Source: Gymnopus androsaceus JB14 (lineage: Eukaryota > Basidiomycota > Agaricomycetes > Agaricales > Omphalotaceae). Taken from it: a DNA stretch of 64,000 bases. The DNA is taken from the NCBI GenBank assembly GCA_009733575.1, contig ML769419.1, positions 1-64,000 on the forward strand, in the 5' to 3' direction. Positions within the stretch are counted from its first letter, which is position 1. The number at the start of each line of letters is the position of its first letter. The notes under the pieces were generated by a model that was not told the origin of the DNA, searched no databases, and saw nothing but the letters and a program-made list of their open reading frames with translations. A program made the position numbers and the translations under genes. Shown in pieces: positions 11,840 to 24,304 of the stretch.

Positions 11840-12240
11840 TATGACTCACTCATATTGATCATACATGTGGATATTGTCCTATTTCACTCCTTAAAACACC
11901 AATCATAGTTGCACTACATACAGTAACAGCAATACTAATGTATATGCTGAGTCATTAATTTACTTGCTCTAGTTATGCTATTTGCTAGTACTCTTTCATA
12001 TGATAGTAAAAGTGCAGACTTACTCTTGCACATACAGACTATCCATAAAATCAACATACCATACTTAGTCATATTGTAGGGACCATTATGCACATGTATA
12101 TCTATTGCATTATGTAGATCATTACACTTTAGGGTACTGTATAGTTCATTAGATATTTAGTATATACGCTGTAGCTAGTTCACCTGCAGTATCAATTGTT
12201 CTACATACTACTGTCTCACAGACATACAGGACAATATCAC
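11840..12240. other. AT-rich gene-free sequence
   Basis: Low-complexity AT-rich sequence with no gene, no RNA gene and no clear element ends. Confidence 0.5.
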
Positions 12241-12241
12241 T

Positions 12242-12387
12242 CTTCTCTCCTCTTTATTAAGATACGCTCTGGTTAGTAATGTGATTTCACCATTTGGACT
12301 TACATGCTGTTCAACAGGTTATGGGCCCTGAGTCCATTTGACAAAGGTCCTACTAACCAGAGTGTATCTTGATAAAGAGGAGAGAAG
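12242..12387. repeat. Inverted repeat (37-bp arms, 72-bp loop)
   Basis: The left arm 12242-12278 (CTTCTCTCCTCTTTATTAAG...) is the near-exact complement of 12351-12387, with about two mismatches. It lies at the left edge of the GTTTAAC-rich repeat and may be the hairpin end of that element or a small foldback. Confidence 0.7.
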
Positions 12388-12489
12388 ATAGTCTCCCCAC
12401 CAGGAAAAATGATCTGGGCCCAGGATGACCCCAGGTCACGTAGGCAGCCTAGGTCACCTAGGAATACAGTAACCCAATAAGCCTTGTTA

Positions 12490-13526
12490 AACATGAGGGG
12501 GTTAATTAATGTTTTTGTTAAATGTGTTAAACAAAGTAAAAGTACTACCATACATAAAAGCATCGAATGAAATAGAATAGACTACAGTTCAACAAGGTTT
12601 AATGCAGGTTAAACACCATGCTTTTGCCCCAACCGCCTAATGCGTTTAACACTGTTAAACGCAATCTTGAGTTCCCAGCCAGATGTTGAACATCCCCAAC
12701 CAAGTAATTGTTGTTAAACGCAATCTTGAATGCCTGATTCACTTCTCATCAAGCCAGTCATTGAACAATGTTAAACCAGCTGTTGAATCTGTATAGTAAA
12801 TGAAAGCATTGAATCTACACCGCCATTGAAACACACAATGATAATGTGTTTAACAGTGTTAAATAGGGTTTCAAAGTACAATGCAATGCAATTTATTTGG
12901 TCCAAATCCAATAAATCATGAATTTTACTGGTACAAAATTTATTGAAAACTGGTTAAACTGTGTACTTTAGTGTTCCAATAACGTGACTTCAAATGACGG
13001 CGCGCCGCCGCCGAGCCATTTCAAGTCACGCCGTAAGCCATTAATGACGTGTCAGCCGGAATGACGTGAAGTTTGGCGTCAAGCGGCCTCACGCCGTGGC
13101 CTCGAATACCTGACGTACACCTATTTGGGTACATGGTTACCGGCAGAAAGGCCGATTGAGTTGACCGGGAATCTAGACCTATTTCCCGACAGACCTTCAT
13201 TGAGTTCTGGCTACCCAAATTTAGCAAAAGTAATGGCGCGCGGCACAAGTCAAACTTCAAGCCGCGTCAGTTACTAGATACGGCAAGCCGCGCCAGTTTC
13301 ACATCACGCTGATCCAAGTCACGCCACCACCACGCCAAGCTGCGTCATTGGAACACTAGTGTACTTGTATTGATTGTACTGATACAACCAGTGCAATACA
13401 ATACAATTTATGAGTTTAGATCAGTTCAGGTTCAAATTGGTTTATATCAATATAAACTGACATGAACTGATCATTTATATACTATTTGCTACCAGATATG
13501 TAATGTTTTACCACATCCATGTTATA
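12490..13526. repeat. GTTTAAC-rich repeat, copy R1 left part
   Basis: Starts with AAACATGAGGGGGTTAATTA, a landmark shared with 22868 and, inverted, with about 21420 and 25170. About 450 bp dense in GTTNAAC-type motifs follow, then an AATACAATACAATTTAT segment. It is split by the 390-bp MITE (12969-13358) and by the 6.0-kb transposon, and resumes at 19565. Confidence 0.6.
12969..13358. mobile_element. hAT-like MITE (390 bp) with 8-bp target duplication
   Basis: The terminal inverted repeats are TAGTGTTCCAATAACG (left) and CGTCATTGGAACACTA (right). An exact 8-bp duplication GTGTACTT flanks it at 12961-12968 and 13359-13366. The TAGNG-type terminus and 8-bp duplication fit the hAT superfamily. 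The interior is GC-rich with many CACGCC/TGACG motifs and no ORF of note. Confidence 0.85.
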
Positions 13527-13534
13527 GGAAGTTC

Positions 13535-16500
13535 CAAGGGGCTGCAAACTTTTGAAAAGATGACCGCAGGTTGAACTTTTTGGAACTGGCCTTTTGGTCG
13601 GACTAACTAGCTACGTAAGCATTCCCACGGTATATATATGTTATATCTAGATAAGATAACAAGTACTACCTCCGTTTTCCATTACCATTGCTGCTACAAG
13701 CCTCGCAGACCCAAGGTTTGGTATGGAAATCAAGAGAAACACACTCCATATGATACTGTGTGTTTAAATCAGTATGATCGTCTAATGAAATTTAATATCA
13801 CATACCCAATCCATCTCACATCCCTTTTTTTGACACTGAACTGCTCTTTGCGCTGCTTTGTCCTCCGCCGAAACAGTAATCCCACAGATACAGTCTGACA
13901 GACTGCTCAATTCAATGCACTTCTGTTTCCGACTGGAACGTCTGCTTGGTTCTCCTGTTGCATCAGCATCAGCATCAAGATCAACCCCAGATGCAGCTGA
14001 TATCTCAGGGCCAGGAACATCAGCAGCAACATCCATAGCAGTTGATGATTCCTCAGCTGATGTGATTTCAGCAAAATTCTCGGAGAAGATATGCTGATAA
14101 CAAACCTATAAGCACATCTGGATCCTTCAATTCAATATTTAATGGCTCTGTAGTACCGTTAGCAGGATCTTAATGACGGATGAAAGCTTTGGCATACCAT
14201 CACGGCTTTTGCTACAGTCTTGCAGTATGGGGGGAACATGCTCAACAAACATACCATCGCGTTCATACTCATATTCTGCCCGTCCAATTGGGTAACCATT
14301 CACATCCACCCATATCTTTTCCGCATCAACTTCTTCATCACTTTCTGGGAATATCAACCCTTCATCGGAATCATTGATGTCTGCACCCTGGTCTGCCTGC
14401 TTGTCCTCTTCCTCCGCATCAGAGTTGGTACTTTCCTCATCTTCGATACCACCCTCACTGCCGATATCATTCGGAATAAGTTCCGAGCCATCCCTGTTTG
14501 TATCGCTGTAGCATTATCATAGTTTAATGAAAGTTTTAAGCACTATGATAAACAAGATTGTACCAGTATGCAAGTCGTGAAGTATGAGCTTCGGAGATTG
14601 TTAGAGGAGGTAGGTTCGAAGATTTGGACTTCTTGTTAGTACCCTTCACTTTCTTTCTGGCTTTCCATATGTTCTTCATTCCAGTCTTTTCGTTGTCGGA
14701 CATATTCCAAAGGTATTCATATTGAGAAAGATCGGCAGTTGGATGGATATTCATCAGATGGTATTTCATATTATAGCGCCATACAGCTGCAGCGCCAATA
14801 CCACAGAGTTCGCAGGTGAGTGGAACATTGGAACAAGGTGATGATTGGGTTGACTTCATTGCAGTCCCATAGAAGAATTTGACAAGATTGGGGCATTTGG
14901 AACAAGTAGCATCCACTTTTACTCCACTTTTACGCCCCTGTGCCTTTTTGAGATAGATCCTACATAGCGGAGTAGCCTGGAGACAGAGTCCACATGGTTC
15001 AGTGCTTCGATTCACCAAAGTATCATGAACAATATGCGCTCCAACATGTTCAATCACTTGCTGGCCCTGTTCCATATCCAATGGAACTGCAGGAGTACAT
15101 TGTGGACAGCAGTGCTGGCCAGCATTGGTCTCACGTGAGGCGCTCTCATATTTGGCGAGAAAACATGCTCTACCTGCAGATATTTGGTGAGTAATTATTA
15201 GACTGGATATTAGATGCAAGTTTACTAACCGGAAGAGTCAAGATAGGGAAAGTTATTTGAACAAGTAATGCTCGGAACGCCCTTCAAATCATGACGAGAC
15301 ACTTTTTCATGCAGTGATGATACCAGCCAAATGAGCTCCGATGACTCGAATAGATAGACTGGATTCAGCTTCATCTGCGTAGACAGTTTGGGATTTATAG
15401 GAAGGACAAGCGAACCAGGGACTTTGAAGATATAGGAAAGGGAAGAAGATGAACACCAGTCCTTTCTTAAACTGCTGTCGTCCTCGCTTGTGGCGGGTAT
15501 TATGGAAATTAATTGAAAGGAGATAGATGTTAGCTTCTCCAAAAGACAATCCAGCTGTAGCTGTTCCGCCGGCTTGGAGTCCCAGCGAATGTTTTTGATT
15601 TCGCCAATGCAGAGAAAAAGATGGTTATCACATTGGAGAAGGGTGGCGATAGGTTCAGTTGTCATGATGAAGGTAGAATGAGGTGTGTTGTTGATAATGT
15701 GTTCAGTCTCCTTGTTATGGTAACAAGATTCCTCACAAACATGTTTCAAACGATCAGTAGAACTTGGTGAACCAAGATGCTTGAATGCAAGAGAGAGAGC
15801 ATGCGACTTTGACATTGATGTACTGCCAACAATGACAGTGCATTCAACCTTCTCCGCAAGTGGTTCCATTGCTTCTGCAGCCATGTCTTCGAGCATCTGG
15901 TGCCCATCCAGTCTGTCAGCAGTTTCTTCATCCATAGCAGATGGAGAATTAGAATTACTACCCCGTAGCATAAGGTCATCCCAATCATCCTCAGTGAGCT
16001 CGGCATGAATAAGCGGAACTCCAAAGGGCTGGAGAATGTCACAGCCTGATAGAGTATCGAGCTTTTTCAAGATGTCGATGAGAAACGGACACTCTTCCTC
16101 AATAATCTGTCGGCCCCTCTGCCAGGATGCAACAAGAGAGACATCCGAGACTCAAAGATTTCCCATCCATGCATGAGGTTTGAGATGGTCGACCTTGTCT
16201 GCGACTGACAACATGTCACGGTGTACAAGGGGAGCAGCAAGACGGCACAGAGACTTGTTCCATTGAGGGTACTGAGCCAATATATTTGATGCCTCTGTTG
16301 TACCTACAAGGTGTTCAACAAGTTGAAGCAAGTCGTGATTCCAATCTGCGCCAACCATTGTACGAAGGATACCAAAGAGGGTTTCAAGTCGATCCGTTCC
16401 CAACAGCAGGAGTCACACTCAGACATGTCAACCTTTGCTTTACCAACACAAAGTATGCGTTTTTGATCATGATCATGATATTGAGAAAGAGCTGATTTGG

Positions 16501-19500
16501 AAGGAACTTCCTCCCAGCTCCTTCATGGACATAGAGACCAATTGCAAGATGTGCGGCAGCACTGAGATGCTCCAACTGCTTGGATAAGGAAAGATCAACG
16601 CAGATATACGGATAGATGAGATGACGACAGAGCTTTCCAAAAATCAAGATAGCCTCACAACTCTCAGCAAAGCCGGCACGCGAACCCTCGGGGACTGTTG
16701 GGTTGAGTGACCAGATGTTGCTCAAAAGTGAATAAGCCAGTTTCACATCCTGTTCATCCTCTGGATCAAACAGTGGCTGGATGTGCTGAGGTGAGTAACC
16801 ATCAGAAGCGAGATGTTGTTTGAAGATACTGGGGGTAAGAAGAATACCATTAACCATGATTCCCCGCTCCCTAAGAATCAAGTTACGGAGACGTTTGAAA
16901 GTAACATGCTTCCAGTCTTTGTCTGCAGTCAAGTCATCTTCGCCAACAAAGAAGTTCATGAATTTCAATGGACTGAGGAGAGGATAGAGCGGGGAATCTC
17001 GAGATAGATGATGTTTGAACGTGAGCTCAACAAGGGCTTTTCCCCGTTTTGCTTCTCCCTCGGAAGCAACACTGATGATTTGGAAAGGGATTTCGCCTTT
17101 CTTGGAATTAACCGCATCGATTGCAGTTTGGATGAGTTTTGCGTGAGCTATGGCATTTTCCTTTTGCACATTCCAGAGACTAGAATAGGGCGGCCGCCAT
17201 ATATTCGTGAATTTCCACTAAGAATACCGATAGCGCCCACCGTAGCCTGATAGGGCGAGCATAAGTCAGATGCATGTGTTTGTCATTCCGATTGGATAAC
17301 ATACCTCGCTGGCAAGATGAACCTCATCTTGTTTCACATCCTCGACCATGACATTCAGGTTGTTCTCATTCTCAAACTTCGACGCTGTCTGCAAAACATG
17401 CTCTCAGCACAGACCCAGGAAACGGTTTGTTTTAACGTCCAATCGAGGCCTCTTTTCTAATGCAATCTTGTTGAACATCAAGACAACGTGGATGACTTTT
17501 TTTGAGGTGAGAACTTTGGTTAAGCCCCTGAAACAAGCATCGATATTCTGCAAGATTTTGCCTTGGTTCGGAGTCGCAGGAGAGGGGACTAGTGCAGTCA
17601 TAGTGGAATGAGACCGCGCATGAGAGAGACTAGGAAGAGCTAAAGCTCGATGCGCTATTTCGCAGATTCGGGCACCACCAAGCCGCCAGAACAGAATTGC
17701 CCGTAGGTTATCCTTCTCTTCATACCCTTTTGGCTGATACAGCCCTTCAGCAGCTCGCTCATATTGCACCAACATTCCATGTATTCCCATGCCAGCATTC
17801 ATACACGCCCGAATCAGACGGTCAACTCGCTCCCATTTCCCACTTGCAATTGCGAGGACAAATTGCTTATGCTCGTCAAGTGCTCCCTCACAAACAGCAA
17901 TCTTTCTGGACATGTTTTGCACTCGCAAACGCAGGTCATCAATCTGCACCATCTTTTGTCTGGCTAGAGCAACCATACCTCCATGTCCACGGTAAGCAAA
18001 CGGAGCAGACTCATTTACACTGTCCGTGATCCTGGTGTGAATACCTTCTAGCTTCTTGTTCTGCTGAAGATCATGGCACCACTGACAACACTCTGCTGCA
18101 GAGCTGGCGGGCAGACATTCGGAACAGGAATCAGAGCACAGGAACATTTGACCTTTATGAACGGTATAGCCCCACGGCAGTGCGAATTGGTCGTGTAAAC
18201 CTGTAGGGTACGCAGTATGTGGTGTTTTACCTGCCGGAAAGACAATTTCTAACCCTCGACATGGTTTTCTTGCAACAGTATCAATATTGATGTCTATGGG
18301 AGCCTGTGAGGAACCGGCAGCAGCAACAGAAGTAGAACCAGCAGCAGCGATGGAAACGGGACCACGATGAGAGCTCGTTACTTTATTGACATTAATGGGT
18401 GTCTTTACAACAATAGTAGCTGGGTCAGAAGGTGAGTGGTGAGAAGAGCTTGCTGTCTGCATTGGAGGGAGCTTTCGTGGGATGCTACACAGGAAACAGT
18501 AAGTTGTAGGCTTTGTTGGATTGCAGAAATACTCACAATGATTGAACAGCCTTCATGATCAACTCCATCTTATGCTCCATTAAATCACCGCACACCCTTC
18601 GTTTCCTCACGAAATGCGACAGGAAATTAACAAGACCATCTAGTCCTTCCTTTCCTCCAGCTCGTACTCTTTTTGTGATGGTTTCCAAGCTTGCGCCCCA
18701 GCCTGCAAGATTATTCATCATGGGATCCAACGTTTCCCATGCATCTTCTTTGAGATCACAGAACAACAGGTCCCCACTGAAATTGAGCATCGGAGTAATA
18801 TTGGGACTCTCTGGGTCAGCTTTAAGCATCCTCGGAAAACGATAAACCAAATCTTCAAGTGCCTCAAGCAACTGCAGGGCCTTCACATCAATACCTTCCG
18901 ATAATGAATCTGAAGCTGAAGTGCTGATAGGAGGTACTGTGGGTTGGACTGGCAGAGGTTTAGTTTGGGTGGAATTTGGTGGAGGAAAAGTAGAAGCACT
19001 AGAGTGAACCAGTGATGGTGCTGAGATGGTAGTTTTTATTGCGATGGGTTTCGGCTTGAGCATGCCAAGTAGCGACTGCTGTATCTTTCCCTTTCCATCC
19101 TTAGATTTCTTGTCCTTCTTTGCCTTCGTTTCCCTACATTTTTTCGAGCCTTGATGGCATTTGTAGTAGTTTGACAATCCTACAGTGCCAACATTGATCT
19201 GTTCGCTGCATTCGGGACAGGTGATGAAGCCGTTGACTATTTGAAGATTGTCCGGATTCTGATTGTAGATATGATTAGATCTTATAACAATAACAATTTA
19301 TATCTGTTGAATAACATACGTCCGATGACATTTCCAAAAACTGACAAAAACTGATCTGGTGAAAAAAAAGGCAGGAAGGGCCGGAGCTCTCCCGAATGCC
19401 TATCGATGGCCTATCGACTAATCTAAGCTCTAGAACATTCGACAAATGGCCCGGAAATTGGTCATTCGGAGGTGTGTCGAACTTTTTTTTTCTGGCCTGA

Positions 19501-19556
19501 TGGCCGGACTAACTAACCGACGCCCGGTTGGGCGCTTAATTCTTTGCAGCCCCTTG
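13535..19556 (-). mobile_element. Complete 6.0-kb DNA transposon of unassigned superfamily
   Basis: Terminal inverted repeats are CAAGGGGCTGCAAA at both ends. The exact 8-bp duplication GGAAGTTC is at 13527-13534 and 19557-19564. A CGGACTAACTA motif occurs in the same orientation near both ends (13599, 19504). One large minus-strand gene fills the interior. It interrupts the GTTTAAC-rich repeat. The 509-bp element at 39671-40179 shares the TIR, the 8-bp duplication size and about 90 bp of one end. Confidence 0.85.
13666..19331 (-). pseudogene. Large PHD-finger protein of the 6.0-kb transposon, probable transposase (decayed)
   Basis: Exon 1 is tiny (19320-19331, MSSD). Exon 2 (18537-19258) carries a Cys/His motif (CPECSEQINVG...CHQGSKKC); exon 3 starts at 18484. 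The middle includes WKFTNIWRPPYSSLWNVQKE, ISVASEGEAKRGKALVELTF and TDRLETLFGILRTMVGADWN. A second Cys-rich block follows (EPCGLCLQATPLC, CSKCPNLVKFF, CSNVPLTCELC). The last two exons form a full PHD finger: CICGITV, CQKKGCEMDWYHMECV, KPWVCEAC. The coding length would be about 1,700 aa. Breaks: two frame changes near 16395-16445 just before TDRLE, and an in-frame TGA at 16152-16154 where the context predicts CGA. I do not recognise it as KDZ, Plavaka, hAT or Helitron. The catalytic role is inferred because it is the only gene between the TIRs. Confidence 0.75.
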
Positions 19557-19564
19557 GGAAGTTC

Positions 19565-20345
19565 TCATAAAATATTGAAAGTACATCTTGATCAAGATTG
19601 AAGTAATAAATAACACTGTAAGCTTGTTTAGTGGGTGTAATGCAATGTTTGCACTAGTATAACCTGCTGTAAATGTGTACTGATTTAAACTGATTCAAAG
19701 CAGTTTAAGCAATTTTCACATTTTGAATAAACTGTAAACCCGTACTGATTTAAACTGTGTATCAGTACAAGCTTCAGTGATAAATTTTGCAGTACAATAC
19801 AATACAATTTATGATTTATTTGCAGTTTAATAAATTGTACTTCAGAACCCTAGTGTTAAACGCTCAAACACTCTTTGCCTATCACTAAAACCAGTCATTC
19901 AATGATGTTACTAAACCTAGTCATTAAACACCTATCCAACTGAAACTCAGCCAAGCGCAAATAACAAGCTGATTAAACCGCGTTTCATGAGTTAATATGC
20001 CTTGTCACTAACCCAGCTGTTCAACAAAGTTAAATCAGCCATTGAATGTTGTTAACCCAGCTGTTGAACACCAAAACTAGGCCAAGTGCACATCATAACC
20101 ATTTGTTCAACCATGTTTAACAAGTTCAAAAACAATGCAAGATACTTACTTATGTGGCTGGTTCACATTCATACTCATTGTAGACTAGAATCGAATGAGC
20201 CTTAATGCAAACATGAGTGACTGGAGGACTTACTGAAGTTCAAGTAAGAGCAGCTATTAAGGGTGGGGGGATTGCGAGTCTGTGACCCACCCATCATCCA
20301 ATGCTATATATACCAGCACAAGTAGAACAATAAGGCCTCAATAAA
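19565..20345. repeat. GTTTAAC-rich repeat, copy R1 right part
   Basis: Continues the repeat interrupted by the 6.0-kb transposon: AATACAATACAATTTATG, dense GTT(A/T/C/G)AAC motifs at 19855-20140, then a TATATATA box near 20310. The last ~180 bp match 23545-23720 in the same orientation (ACTGGAGGACTTACTGAAG versus ACTGGAAGACTCATTGAAG). Confidence 0.6.
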
Positions 20346-21440
20346 TCCAGCTTTAATCATCCTTATTTTTGTCCTACCGGGGCACTCCGAGGGCAGGGCA
20401 TTAATTGTCTTTTGGGTGGCCCTTGAGTGACCCTTATTCTTCTTTTGTCCTTGCACTATATAAATATAAAATGCTTGCTTATTCCTTCTTCTTCCTTTCC
20501 CCTACCTTTTCATGATCACTTTCACCTTCAAAATGTCACACAGTGTTCTCTTATAATTGGTATGTGACTTACTTTAACTTGAACAATCCAACTTCTACTC
20601 ACTAATCTCTTACTAGTAGACTCACAAACAAGCCTGAGTTGACCTTCACCTTTGCTGCTACTGCCTCTATTTTTGTTTTTTTTTGACTAATTTTGGCCAG
20701 CACAGACATGATTTAACCTTAGGTACCATTAGTCAGGTCATGAGCATACTCACCACAGTGTCTGTCAGGAGAGTTTTATTGCTGCCAGGGCATTCAAATC
20801 TGAAGCTGTGTTGAATTATTGGGGGAGTTTTGAATCATGTAGCCATACTTGAGGCCTTGCTAGAGAGTTGTTTGCAGTGAGTCTTGTTGTTTTTCATGGA
20901 TTTTACAGTTGCTGATTACAGGTCAGCTCCACCTGTTTATAACTTAGGTTTATTTTCATTGATCAAATCTTGTCTGATCCTGGGTCTCAAGAATTTTTCC
21001 AAAACACATTAAACATGAAAGTTGGGTGGGTTGAATGCAATTGTTGAACCATTGTTTGGCCATTTCGAGGTGGGTTGCGATAGAGATTTATTTGGGCAAT
21101 GTGTGGTTTAACGCTGTTCAGTTGAACAAGCATTAAACACGAAAAGTTGGGTTGGTTGAACGTGATTGTTGAACCATTATTCAACCTGGTTTAATGGCCG
21201 TTTGGCCATTGCAGATGGAGAGCTTCATTCAGGCAGAGTATGATTTAATGGCCAGTTTAATGCTGTTAAACAAGGGACAAGAATGCATGGTCTGTACAGA
21301 TTGGTACTACTTTTCAACATGTTTAACATGTTTAACAAAATCTATAATGGCCTCAAGAGTAGTCTACATAGATTTTACAAACAAGCAGTGTTTAACATGT
21401 TTAACAGAAATGTTATTTGACCCCCCTCTGTTTAACAAGG
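20330..21440 (-). repeat. GTTTAAC-rich repeat, copy R2 (inverted)
   Basis: Reads as the reverse complement of 22865-23800. Matching landmarks include TATCCAGCTTTAA, GGGCACTC, a TATAT box, GTTGAACC/GGTTCAAC blocks and GACCCCCCTCTGTTTAACA. Similarity is patchy, about 70-80% by eye. With R3 it makes an inverted pair around ~1.4 kb. Confidence 0.6.
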
Positions 21441-21724
21441 CTAATGGTATTTTATTAATACTAGTAACTTGGACTAGTAGCAATGTAAGTACTGATGTAT
21501 AATGAATATTTAACTGGGACTAGTACTAATGCACAACCTAATGTTAGCACTAGTAACTTGGACTTGTACCAATGTAAGTTCTTTTGGAGACAACTCTGCA
21601 CGGTCGATACATGGTACGCTACGCTTTGACATATTTTTTACTATTTTCCCGGTCGCCTACGTTTTGCTTACCAAGTTGATCATACAATCAACTTATATAC
21701 CTACTGTGTCAATGGTTTGTTCCC

Positions 21725-21895
21725 TCAGTTGTCCCACTACCTAGGGCACAACTGAGGTGAGCCTTTCTTATTCTTATTCTACCTACTATACCTTACTCAC
21801 TACATACTTAGATATTCTTGTTTACTCAACAGGTATAGTAGTAGCAGTTGTCCCACTACCTAGGGCCCAACTGAGATATTCTTGTTTACTCAACA
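21725..21895. repeat. Short direct repeats
   Basis: AGTTGTCCCACTACCTAGGG occurs at about 21727 and 21849, and GATATTCTTGTTTACTCAAC at about 21811 and 21874. Together they form two interleaved direct repeat pairs. Confidence 0.75.
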
Positions 21896-21981
21896 AGTTC
21901 TAATGTAAGTACTAGTCCAAGTTGACTATACACTATACATTAGTGTTTACATTGGTATTAGTCCTTGTTAACTATAGATTA

Positions 21982-22213
21982 CTCGTGGCCACGGAAAAAA
22001 ATGGACCACCTTTTTTGATCCCACTCATGTACCGGGTCATTTTACATTCTTATACTTGCATTATAAGCCCCATACTTTCTGAGAATGTTTATGGCTATCA
22101 ATACAACATATTCACCTACTCAAAATTCTTTGTGATCTCCTTTCCAAACTGCACTGAAAATTGCAAGTTCAAATGCAAATGTGACCCGGACCGTTTTTTT
22201 CCGTGGCCATGAG
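21982..22213. mobile_element. TA-flanked MITE (232 bp), Tc1/mariner-like
   Basis: The inverted ends are CTCGTGGCCACGGAAAAAAA and the complement of TTTTTTTCCGTGGCCATGAG; one mismatch lies within 20 bp. TA is present on both sides (21980-21981, 22214-22215). There is no coding capacity. Confidence 0.75.
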
Positions 22214-22859
22214 TATATATTGGTATTTACATTAGTACTGACATGGGTACTAGTCCAAGTTAACTCTACATTATACATTAGTCCTTACATTAATACTTAC
22301 ATTGGTACTAGTCCGAGATACTAGTATGAACATTAGTGTTGGGCTTGGGTCAGGTTTGGGACCCCGGAATTCAGCCCGTCCTGAGCCCCAAAAAAACCCA
22401 AGCCTGATGTACTCGGGCTTGTGTTTCCCGTGCTGCCGGGTTCTGGGTCGGGTCAGCAATCACATGTGACACTTTCAGATCAACAACAACCTGCACCTTC
22501 TCTCCCAATTTCAATCCTAGGCTCAAAACTAGCCACCCCGGCTTTGGTGGAGGCTAGAGAGAATGCACCCAATGCTTGCTCCAGATTCATCCAGCTCTGC
22601 TAATCTCTTTTGCCTGCATTATCGGACCATGCTCATTGACATAATTGCTGGCTGGCCAGAAAATGGATGTGAGTGGGCAAAGGTTAGAGAAGCACTAGAA
22701 GATTTGGAGGGTATTATTGGTGCGCCGCTGTGCTTCTCTTGAGTTTTTGTCACCTGATATCCCGTTCCCCCAGCAACTGGTTGCCTCATGCCTGCTCTTC
22801 CTCCCCATATCATGCAGGCGACTTTATAGCCAACTCCCTCTGCAGAGCATAAAATACCA

Positions 22860-23800
22860 TTAGCCTCATTAAACATGAGGGGGTCAATTAAAGTTTCTGT
22901 TAAACGGTTTAACTGCTACTTATTTGTACAGTCTACATAGGTCACTTTTGAGCCCATTATAGATTTTGTTAAACAAGTTAAACACATTAAACAATGGTGG
23001 CATTTTATACAGACTGTACATTCTTGTGCCCTCTTTAATGGTGTTAAACAGACCATTAAACCATCTGTCGGAATAGAGCTCTCCATCTGTACCTGCCACT
23101 GGCAAACAGCTGTTAAACCAGGTTTAACGATGGTTCAACAATCATGTTCAGTGGCACAACTGTTTGTGTTTAACGCACGTTCAACTAAACCACACATTTC
23201 CTGATTAAATCTCTATCATAATTGACCTTGAAATGGCCAAACGACCATTACGCCAGCTTAAACCACAGTTTAACAATGGCATTCAACCAATCTACTTTTC
23301 GCATTTAACACATGTTGAAAAACTTCTTGAGATTCAGCATTAGGGCAAGATTCAAAGGATGCTCATGACCCAACCAATGGCACTTATAATTCAGACTAAC
23401 AACAATTGATCCATGAGAAAATAGCTTGAGAAATCAAAACAGTGCACACACCATATACATTTTCCTTTGCACACACACCTAATCACATGCCATAAAAAGC
23501 TATCGCCACTCACCTTGCTACCGAATTCAGGAGATATAGGAGCATGCACAGACTTGTGTGGCTGCAGACTAAAGTTGAATGCTCAACACTCTGAGACAAC
23601 TGGAAGACTCATTGAAGTGGAAGAAACTTGAACAGTCATGGGACTCAAAAAGGAAGGAAAATTGTGATGCACCCCTGGTATATATAGAGCTGGAAAAATA
23701 AGGGCCACTCAAACAAGACAACGCCCTGCCGAGTGCACCGAGAGAAGACTAACAATAAGGAAGGACGGTTAAAGCTGGATATATTGGCCCCCTCCACATG
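22860..23800 (+). repeat. GTTTAAC-rich repeat, copy R3
   Basis: Begins with TTAAACATGAGGGGGTCAAT, then about 15 GTTNAAC-type sites. A promoter-like TATATATAG at about 23682 and the AAAGCTGGATATATTGG tail follow. It is direct to R1 and inverted to R2. No protein gene is recognisable. Confidence 0.6.
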
Positions 23801-24300
23801 AACGTCCAAGTCCTATTGTCAACAAAAACCATTAGTCAATGGCCACGGGAGACACTATAAAGCTATCACGACGAGCCCCTGTAGGAATACACCTTATAAC
23901 ACCAGCAAGGTGACAAGGATATTGACAAATGATTAAAATGTTTGACCTTGTATGGATCTTGGGACAAAGATCCTAAGGCAAACAGGTAAAGTACATGTCT
24001 ATCTACAACCTGTATTTATACTCCTAGAAAGCATATGTCATAGCTATCAAATATAGTAAGTGGATACTATGTGAAGTAATGATATCACCTATGATGCAAT
24101 AGTGATATAAGGTGCAAATATAGCATAGATATGATGTAAATATGATGAAACCTTGATATCATCATGACATAGCTGTATCCAGCTTGTACATCAAAATCTG
24201 ATATTCCAACAGCCCCCTGTCAATCCAAAACTGCCATGTTTTCTCTCTATGACCAAAATCCTACCTACACTCAATCTCTCCCACTAATGTCAGAAAGTCA
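23801..24300. other. AT-rich gene-free region
   Basis: No gene, RNA or defined element ends recognised. Many short TATGA/ATGAT-type repeats occur at 24040-24190. Confidence 0.5.
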
Positions 24301-24304
24301 AAAT

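Larger units (their letters stand above)
21470..22340. repeat. ACTAGT-rich subterminal-like repeats
   Basis: Motifs like CTTGGACTAGTACCAATGTA recur at the left (21470-21590, 21895-21965) and, inverted, at the right (22225-22330). This suggests a non-autonomous element with repetitive ends that surrounds the TA-flanked MITE at 21982. Exact ends were not resolved. Confidence 0.4.

Noticed and set aside
16813..18029. Plus-strand open frames inside the 6.0-kb transposon
   Set aside because: They lie opposite well-supported minus-strand exons and show no domain; antisense shadows.
13535..19556. Assignment of the 6.0-kb element to the KDZ (Kyakuja/Dileera/Zisupton) group
   Set aside because: The 8-bp duplication would fit, but none of the KDZ transposase blocks or CxC-type clusters that I know are visible in the protein, so I left it unassigned.
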